NCBI RefSeq assembly: GCF_003576475.1
Contig: NZ_QWGR01000001.1
Span: 186,001 to 250,000, forward strand
Length of the DNA: 64,000 bases
Reading direction: 5' to 3'
Origin: Maribellus luteus
Lineage (GTDB): Bacteria; Bacteroidota; Bacteroidia; Bacteroidales; Prolixibacteraceae
The notes under the pieces are model-generated. The model was not told where the DNA came from. It saw only the letters and a list, made by a program, of their open reading frames with translations, and searched no databases. This document shows, in pieces, positions 58,159 to 64,000 of this stretch (its first letter is position 1; each line of letters begins with the position of its first letter). A program made the translations under genes and the position numbers.

Positions 58159-60795
58159 ATGCGCCTGTTTATTTTTCTTCAGTTGTGTTCTGTTTTATTG
58201 ATTTCCGGATGTGAGCCAAAGGAACAGATCGTTGTCGACAATCTCTGTTGTGAGAACCTGGTCGATCCTTTGGGCATTGATACGACAGTACCTCGTTTTA
58301 GCTGGCAGATTTCGAGTAGCAGAAAAGGAGCTGAACAAAAAGCTTTTCAGATTCTAGTTTCAGACGATTTATCAAAACTTAAAAAAAATGATGCAGGCCT
58401 ATGGGATTCCGGCAAAATAGATTTGTCTGCCAGTATTTGGGTCGCTTATGAAGGTAAGCCATTAAAACCTGGGATCGCAGCCTATTGGAAAGTGCGGGTG
58501 TGGGATAATGCAGGTAATGTTTCGCCCTGGAGTCAGGTTGCAGAATTTAGCATTGGTTTGCTAAGTAAAACTGATTGGCATGCTTCTTATATTGGCTTTC
58601 CTTCAAAGGCCGGGGATAGTGAATGTCCACAGTTAAAAAAATCATTCAATTTCGATAAAGACGGGAAGAAAATGCTTCTTCATGTAAATTCATTGGGATA
58701 CCACGAAGTGTATTTAAATGGTGAGAAAGTGGGAGAAAGTGTTCTTTCTCCCGCAGTTTCTCAGTTCGATAAACGATCGTTGGTAGTTACTTACGATGTT
58801 TCTTCTTTTTTTAAAGAAGGGCCAAATGAGCTGATGTTTTGGCTGGGAAGTGGGTGGTATAGCGATGGATATCCGGGCGTTACAAATGCCGGCCCTGTTG
58901 TAAAAGCACAGTTAGAACAAATTTCAGATTCGAAAAGAGAGTTTGTTCTTGCTACTGATTCGACATGGGTTGGAAGAAGTAGCGAATATACCCGCATCGG
59001 ACGATGGAGATCGGGGCGTTATGGTGGGGAGTGTTTATCATCTGAAAACATGACAAATGCATGGCTTCCTGCTTCTGAAGTAAGCATACCAGATCATAAT
59101 GTTAGCCCGCAAATGGTCGAGCAAAACAAAATTACTGAAACCATAAATCCGGTTGAAATTAAGCAACTGTCAGAAAAAGCATTTTTGGTTGATATGGGAA
59201 AAAACCTCACCGGATGGTTTGAAATAAGTTTCCCAAAACTGCAAAAGTCTCAGGAAATAACGCTGGAATATTCAGACCATTTGGACGAAAACGGGGAGAT
59301 TGTTAACCAAAAACAGGTGGATAAATATGTTGCTTCCGGGGAAGGACAGGAAATGTTTAAAAACAAATTCAATTACCATGGCTTTCAGTATGTCCGTGTT
59401 TCAAATCTCAATCAGGCACCCGATATAAATTCTGTTAAGGCGCACCTTATTCATAGCGATTTTGAATTGGTATCGGGTTTTCAATGTTCCGATCCGGAAA
59501 TAAACAGGATTCACGATTTACTTTTTTATACGTTGCGTTGCCTGAGTTTAGGAGGATATTTGGTTGATTGTCCGCATCTCGAGCGGTTGGGATACGGAGG
59601 TGATGGCAACGCATCGACCCTTACTGCGCAAACGATGTTCGGGTTACATCCTCTGTACTGCAACTGGCTTCAGGCCTGGGGCGATTGCATGCGCCCCAAC
59701 GGCGATTTGCCCCACACAGCCCCTAGCCCGATTGATGCCGGTGGTGGCCCGTATTGGGGTGGTTTTATTATCAATGCTCCGTGGAATACTTATCTGAATT
59801 ACGGAGATGTTTCTGTTTTGGAGAAATATTACCCATTGATGAATAAATGGCTTGGCTTTGTCGAAGATAACATGGTTAATGGTTTGCTGAAAAAGTGGGA
59901 AGATACCGCTTACCGGGGCTGGTACCTGGGTGATTGGGCAAGCCCCGAAGGTGTGAATCAAACGGCAGAAGCCTCTGTTGATGTGGTGAATAACTGTTTT
60001 ATTGCAGTTTGCTACGATCAAATGCAAAATATAGCAAAATTGTTGGGAGAAGAAGTTCAAGCTGATTTGTTTGCTCAGAAAAGTAAACACTTAAAGACCA
60101 AAATACATCAAACATTTTTTGAAGCATCACAAAACACTTATGCAACTGGCTCTCAAATTGATTTGACATATCCGCTACTGGCAGATGTCGTTCCTGAAGA
60201 TTTAATCGATTCGGTTACTGCTAGTTTGGCTAATTCAATCAAACAAAAATACAATGGGCATTTTGCCTGCGGATTGGTCGGGATCCCTGTTTTTACCGAG
60301 TGGGTAACCAGTAGTAAAAAAGTCGATTTAATGTACTCCATGCTAAAAACGAAAGGCTATCCGGGGTATTTGCACATGATCGATAAGGGTGCAACAACAA
60401 CATGGGAACATTGGAACGGCGAACGGAGCCGGATACATAATTGCTACAACGGAATTGGTTCGTGGTTTTACCAGGCATTGGGAGGTATTCGGCAGGCCGA
60501 TGGGAGTTCAGCCTACCGGAAAGTGATAATTCAGCCACAAGTACCGGAAGGTATTACATGGGCAAAAACATGGAAGGAAACACCTTACGGGAGATTGTCA
60601 GTAAGCTGGGAGTTTGTAAAGAATAAACTGGAGCTGGAAGTTGAAATTCCAGTGGGAGTAGATGCGGAAGTTATAATTCCCAAAGGTATCGGAGAATACA
60701 CTCTTGATGGGGAAAGATATGATATAACCGACTCAAAAGACTCAGTTGTAGGAATAGGAAGCGGAAAGTATAGGATATCATACCCGGCTATTTAA
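58159..60795 (+). CDS. GH78 alpha-L-rhamnosidase-like lipoprotein
   Basis: An 878-residue protein from the ATG at 58159, 10 bases after the previous stop. A longer frame starting at 58114 overlaps the neighbour and would bury the lipoprotein signal (LCSVLLISGC). It has the GH78 N-terminal repeat (PLGIDTTVPRFSWQISSS), beta-sandwich domains (LHVNSLGYHEVYLNGEKVG) and the (alpha/alpha)6 barrel. The acid region is DCPHLERLGYGGD (about residues 470-482) and the base region TTTWEHWNGE (near residue 747). It releases terminal alpha-L-rhamnose from the substrate. Both catalytic regions are intact, unlike the slightly altered motif in the GH78-like protein of PUL 1. Confidence 0.9.
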   Translation: MRLFIFLQLCSVLLISGCEPKEQIVVDNLCCENLVDPLGIDTTVPRFSWQISSSRKGAEQKAFQILVSDDLSKLKKNDAGLWDSGKIDLSASIWVAYEGKPLKPGIAAYWKVRVWDNAGNVSPWSQVAEFSIGLLSKTDWHASYIGFPSKAGDSECPQLKKSFNFDKDGKKMLLHVNSLGYHEVYLNGEKVGESVLSPAVSQFDKRSLVVTYDVSSFFKEGPNELMFWLGSGWYSDGYPGVTNAGPVVKAQLEQISDSKREFVLATDSTWVGRSSEYTRIGRWRSGRYGGECLSSENMTNAWLPASEVSIPDHNVSPQMVEQNKITETINPVEIKQLSEKAFLVDMGKNLTGWFEISFPKLQKSQEITLEYSDHLDENGEIVNQKQVDKYVASGEGQEMFKNKFNYHGFQYVRVSNLNQAPDINSVKAHLIHSDFELVSGFQCSDPEINRIHDLLFYTLRCLSLGGYLVDCPHLERLGYGGDGNASTLTAQTMFGLHPLYCNWLQAWGDCMRPNGDLPHTAPSPIDAGGGPYWGGFIINAPWNTYLNYGDVSVLEKYYPLMNKWLGFVEDNMVNGLLKKWEDTAYRGWYLGDWASPEGVNQTAEASVDVVNNCFIAVCYDQMQNIAKLLGEEVQADLFAQKSKHLKTKIHQTFFEASQNTYATGSQIDLTYPLLADVVPEDLIDSVTASLANSIKQKYNGHFACGLVGIPVFTEWVTSSKKVDLMYSMLKTKGYPGYLHMIDKGATTTWEHWNGERSRIHNCYNGIGSWFYQALGGIRQADGSSAYRKVIIQPQVPEGITWAKTWKETPYGRLSVSWEFVKNKLELEVEIPVGVDAEVIIPKGIGEYTLDGERYDITDSKDSVVGIGSGKYRISYPAI

Positions 60796-60817
60796 GTACG
60801 ATGGATTTTGACAAACA

Positions 60818-62488
60818 ATGAGAACATTTAAAAAAGGAAATAGAGTTAGAATACTTATACTGTTACTGCTTATTGGTGTTTACGGCAATGCACAACAGCC
60901 GGACTCCATTTGTGGACGGAAAGTTATTTACGATGGTTCAGGAAAAATATTAAGTTGGTTTTCACCAGAAATTCCGGGAGCCGGATACGATCATGTTATT
61001 AAACTTGCTTCAGAGTTTTTACTTGAAACGCCCATTGAGCCTCAAACAGGACTGCCGATGTATTTTGTTACCTGTTGTTTTAAAGGGCCACACATGACTC
61101 CGGATAAAAGTTTTGAAGCCCGGAGGTGGATTCATAATCCGGCCTGTGTTTTTGCCGGTTCTGTGGAAAGTTTTGCAGTTCAATATTATGCTTATACAGG
61201 CGACAGACGGTACATTCAAATGGTGCGTGAAATGCTCGATTATCAGTTGGAACATGGAACAACACCTGAAAATTATAAATGGGCGAACGTTCCTTATGCA
61301 AGTGCCAATCCTTTTGAAACAGAATACTACGGAGCTACCTGGTGGCATGGGAAAAGGGGAGATGGCTACAATACTATTGAGCCGGATAAAGTTGGGGAGT
61401 TGGGCTATGCTTATCTTAAGTTTTACCAGATTACTAAAGAAACAAAATACCTGGAGGCTGCTATTCAGTGCGCTGATGCATTGGCAAAAAATATACGCGA
61501 AATCAAGCCTGTTACATCCGATCTCGAAAATTATGAAGTACGGATTGGAAAGTCGCCCTGGCCCTTTCGGGTAAATGCGCGAACCGGTGAAATATTCGAC
61601 CAGTACAGCTCAAATGTCTTGGAGCCGGTTAAATTATTCAGGGAACTGATAAGAATTAAAGAATGGATTAATCTTTCAGAAGAAAAATCTACAGGCTATA
61701 AAAACGCAACTGAAATTGCCTGGAATTGGTTATTTGGGAAAAATGGTCCTCTTCGAACCTTCGTTTGGAATGGTTATTTTGAAGATGTAGATTATGATCC
61801 TCAACTTGCAAACCGTGTTCAGATTACGCCGGTAGAACTGGCTAAATATCTTACCGTTAATCCGGAATATGACACGAATCCGGAAATACATATACCGGCT
61901 CTTTTATACTATGCAGTATCGGCATTTAAAACTGAAGGAATGGATGCCATGAATGAGCAGTTGTGGTGTTACCGACCGATGGGAAGTCATTCGGCCCGGT
62001 ACGCATCGGCTTGTGCACTTTGGTACGAAAAAACTGGCAACGAGTGGTTTAAAGACCAGGCATTTCGTTACCTGAACACAGCCACATATATGACTTACGA
62101 CAATGGTGTGGTAGCCGTAGGACCTGATTATCTGGCCTCGTGGTTTTCGGATGGCTACAGCGATTATGTCCGTCATTTTATTGATGTTTTGGCTGCGGTA
62201 CCAGAATGGGCTCCTGCTGATGAAAACCATTTGTTAAGGTCTTCGTCAGTGATTCAACAAATTAGTTACGAAGGCAACAAAATTGTCTATACCACCTTCG
62301 ACGGACCATCAACAGAAAAATTCAGACTTCAAAAAAAACCTTCTGAAATATTATTTGGTGACCGCAAAATAAAAGAGAATTCAGATTTAAAAGAAGAAAG
62401 CTGGAAATGGGAAAATCTTAAAACGGGAGGTGTTTTAACGGTAAGCTATTCAGCTGGCTCTAACCAGACAAAAACCATTGTTTTATAA
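60818..62488 (+). CDS. secreted six-hairpin-type protein, probable glycan-active enzyme
   Basis: I do not recognise the exact family. The 556-residue protein has an N-terminal signal (ILILLLLIGVYGNA) and a long helical body with repeated paired-helix segments typical of (alpha/alpha)6 barrels. Examples are AVQYYAYTGDRRYIQMVREML, LGYAYLKFYQITKETKYLEAA and ASACALWYEKTGNEWFKDQAF. The last 100 residues are beta-rich. Aromatic and acidic residues in the loops (WWHGKRGDGYN, SWFSDGYSDY) could form an active site. It follows the GH78 gene by 22 bases and precedes a GH123-like gene, so it is probably a PUL 3 lyase or glycosidase. Specific activity cannot be assigned from sequence alone. Confidence 0.7.
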   Translation: MRTFKKGNRVRILILLLLIGVYGNAQQPDSICGRKVIYDGSGKILSWFSPEIPGAGYDHVIKLASEFLLETPIEPQTGLPMYFVTCCFKGPHMTPDKSFEARRWIHNPACVFAGSVESFAVQYYAYTGDRRYIQMVREMLDYQLEHGTTPENYKWANVPYASANPFETEYYGATWWHGKRGDGYNTIEPDKVGELGYAYLKFYQITKETKYLEAAIQCADALAKNIREIKPVTSDLENYEVRIGKSPWPFRVNARTGEIFDQYSSNVLEPVKLFRELIRIKEWINLSEEKSTGYKNATEIAWNWLFGKNGPLRTFVWNGYFEDVDYDPQLANRVQITPVELAKYLTVNPEYDTNPEIHIPALLYYAVSAFKTEGMDAMNEQLWCYRPMGSHSARYASACALWYEKTGNEWFKDQAFRYLNTATYMTYDNGVVAVGPDYLASWFSDGYSDYVRHFIDVLAAVPEWAPADENHLLRSSSVIQQISYEGNKIVYTTFDGPSTEKFRLQKKPSEILFGDRKIKENSDLKEESWKWENLKTGGVLTVSYSAGSNQTKTIVL

Positions 62489-62502
62489 AACGAGAAATTG
62501 AT

Positions 62503-64000
62503 ATGATGTTAAGATTTATTTTTATTCAAATATTGTTTATTGCTTTTGTGTCGGCAAGTGCCGCCAATAATGGTTACTTATTAGAGAAAGATAGTCCGTG
62601 TAAAGTTTGGTGGACCGGAAACACCTATAAAGTTATGCGTGATGACCCTGTTCCAACAAAAAAAGGCAAAGTCGTAATTCAATCCGCACGCAACGAAGCT
62701 GAAGGTTTTCAGCTTGTATTGTCCCCTGAAACTGATTTGAATAATATTTCTGTTTCTATTTCTGATTTCAACGATCAATCAGGGAATTCCATTTCTTCTG
62801 AGAATGTTACAATCCGGCTGGTTGAGTATGTAAATATTGCAAAACCTTCAGGAATTTATCACCATGCAGGTTGGTATCCTGATCCGCTGCCTTTGTATGA
62901 AAAACCATTCGATGCAAAAGCGGGCGAAAACAGGCCTTTGTGGTTTACTGTTAAAGTGCCGGAAAATGCAGTGCCTGGAAAATATACAGCAACGATAAGC
63001 CTGAAATTAGCAGAACGAGAAATGTTAATACCCGTTGGACTCGAAATTTGGGACTTTGCAATTCCCGACGTTCCTTACATGCGTTCTGCTTTTAATCTGT
63101 ATTCCGGATTGGTAAAACAATATCATAATCTTGAAACTAAAGAAGAGCTGAAACAAGTGATTGATCACTATTTTCAGAGTTTTAGAGAGTACCGGATTTC
63201 TCCTCAGGAAATCTTTGATCAATATCCAATCCGAAAAACAGTAAAAGGGGTTAAGTGGACTGGTGGAACTTTTGATCCGGAAACGGTGTTTGCCGGGAAA
63301 TATTCGTATCAGGTGAATGATAACAGTGTGCGGGCAAATGTTTGTGGCACAGGAGCAGAGCTGATAAAAGTTAATCCGAAACATCCTTATCTGCTGAAAT
63401 GGTGGGCTAAAACACCTAAAAACGGACAGCAGTATGTGGTTACTGTTAAAAGTTACGATGCCAATAGAAAGCAAATTTACTGGCAACTGCAAGGCTTGAT
63501 TTATGGCGGAAGCACTGAGTGGAAACAGGACAGTTTGTTTCTCGATCCGGTTAATCCTCTCGATGTTGAAGGTTTGATTGTTTCCCGGCCTATCCCGGAT
63601 AATGCAGAATTTGTCAGTGTCCATTTATATCCACACATGCCTTTAAAAAACGGACAACAAACAGGAACGGTTTGGTTCGATAATCTAAGTTTTGTGGATG
63701 TAACGACTGGTGAAAACTTGTTGCCCTACGGTGATTTTGAACAAGACATTAATGAATTGAATCTGGAAATAGACTTCTCAGAGTTTGATTTTGCTGCACA
63801 TAAATATTTGGATGATTTTGGTTTTACCGGCTTCAGGTTTAAAGTGCCGGAATTACGTCAGGGGCCTTATCTGGGGCGCAAAACAGGATGGTTTAACGGC
63901 TTTATAAACGGGACCGAAGAATACAAAAAACTAATGACCTTATTTCTTGGTGGATTGCAGGATCACCTGGAAGAAAATGGCTGGCTTGGAAAAGAATACC
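62503..64000 (+). CDS. GH123/DUF4091-like glycosidase-type protein (partial, runs off right edge)
   Basis: The frame is open from the ATG at 62503 to the edge, 499 codons, so the C-terminus is missing. After a signal peptide (LFIAFVSASA) there is a beta-sandwich domain (IQSARNEAEGFQLVLSPETD). It is followed by PLWFTVKVPENAVPGKYTATI, the usual N-terminal pattern of DUF4091/GH123-type proteins, then IWDFAIPDVPYMRSAFNLYSG, the transition to the TIM barrel. A carbohydrate-binding-type insertion (GTVWFDNLSF) lies near residue 390. GH123 enzymes act on N-acetyl-beta-galactosaminides, but many DUF4091 relatives have unknown activity. It is the last visible gene of PUL 3, only 14 bases after the six-hairpin gene. 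Confidence 0.65.
   Translation, partial: MMLRFIFIQILFIAFVSASAANNGYLLEKDSPCKVWWTGNTYKVMRDDPVPTKKGKVVIQSARNEAEGFQLVLSPETDLNNISVSISDFNDQSGNSISSENVTIRLVEYVNIAKPSGIYHHAGWYPDPLPLYEKPFDAKAGENRPLWFTVKVPENAVPGKYTATISLKLAEREMLIPVGLEIWDFAIPDVPYMRSAFNLYSGLVKQYHNLETKEELKQVIDHYFQSFREYRISPQEIFDQYPIRKTVKGVKWTGGTFDPETVFAGKYSYQVNDNSVRANVCGTGAELIKVNPKHPYLLKWWAKTPKNGQQYVVTVKSYDANRKQIYWQLQGLIYGGSTEWKQDSLFLDPVNPLDVEGLIVSRPIPDNAEFVSVHLYPHMPLKNGQQTGTVWFDNLSFVDVTTGENLLPYGDFEQDINELNLEIDFSEFDFAAHKYLDDFGFTGFRFKVPELRQGPYLGRKTGWFNGFINGTEEYKKLMTLFLGGLQDHLEENGWLGKEY

Noticed and set aside
1-64000. CRISPR arrays, tRNA or rRNA genes, integrases or prophage genes other than the eCIS
   Set aside because: No regularly spaced repeats, tRNA-like cloverleaf with a matching anticodon arm, rRNA sequence or recombinase motif was seen on reading the window; the branched element at 37267-37400 does not fit a tRNA.

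Overview
The window comes from a Bacteroidota chromosome. The evidence is three SusC/SusD pairs, two ECF sigma/FecR cassettes with STN-type SusC receptors, TAnnTTTG-type promoter motifs, and AT-rich intergenic DNA. The mix of a contractile injection system with several polysaccharide-utilisation-like loci (PULs) would suit a marine or sediment member of the Marinilabiliales/Prolixibacteraceae, but that placement is inference. I saw no rRNA, tRNA, CRISPR array, transposase or integrase.

Region 1 (1-15191, mostly minus strand) is an extracellular contractile injection system (eCIS, Afp/PVC-like). In transcription order it encodes a DUF4255 tail-terminator protein, an unrecognised protein, one sheath protein, two inner-tube proteins, a DUF5908 protein, a LysM baseplate protein, a gp27/gp5-like spike, a PAAR tip, a gp25-like wedge, a very large baseplate-J-like protein, a tail-fibre-like protein and a second baseplate protein cut by the left edge. 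An AAA+ ATPase of the same system lies upstream on the minus strand. A small plus-strand membrane/coiled-coil gene sits between the ATPase and the structural operon. Tape measure and cargo genes, if present, are off the left edge.

Region 2 (about 15480-37250) is the most unusual part: a candidate locus for scavenging and oxidising glycerol phosphates. It carries GlpD, a lipoprotein glycerophosphodiesterase, an unknown lipoprotein, SusC/SusD, a GH78-like protein, a calcineurin-like phosphoesterase and a helveticin-J-like lipoprotein. A DeoR/GlpR-type regulator follows. Divergent from the regulator is an operon of polyol permease (RbtT type), glycerol-1-phosphate dehydrogenase (AraM type), HAD-IIA phosphatase (NagD/AraL type), GlpT-type transporter and SGNH hydrolase. 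An ungapped 79-bp regulatory element is shared by the glpD and permease promoters, tying the two halves together. Enzymes for both sn-glycerol-3-phosphate and sn-glycerol-1-phosphate suggest a substrate yielding both enantiomers, such as teichoic acid, phosphatidylglycerol head groups or archaeal lipid material.

Region 3 (37260-47630) starts with a highly structured intergenic element, then a DUF2264 protein and an ECF sigma/FecR/SusC/SusD set ending in a clear terminator. Its SusC/SusD pair is a close relative of the pair in region 2 but uses a different regulatory front end.

Region 4 (47980-64000) is another ECF/FecR-controlled PUL: SusC/SusD, Tat-type PIG-L deacetylase, purple-acid-phosphatase-like enzyme with a possible PA14 domain, GH78 rhamnosidase-like lipoprotein, a probable six-hairpin enzyme and a GH123/DUF4091-like protein cut by the right edge.
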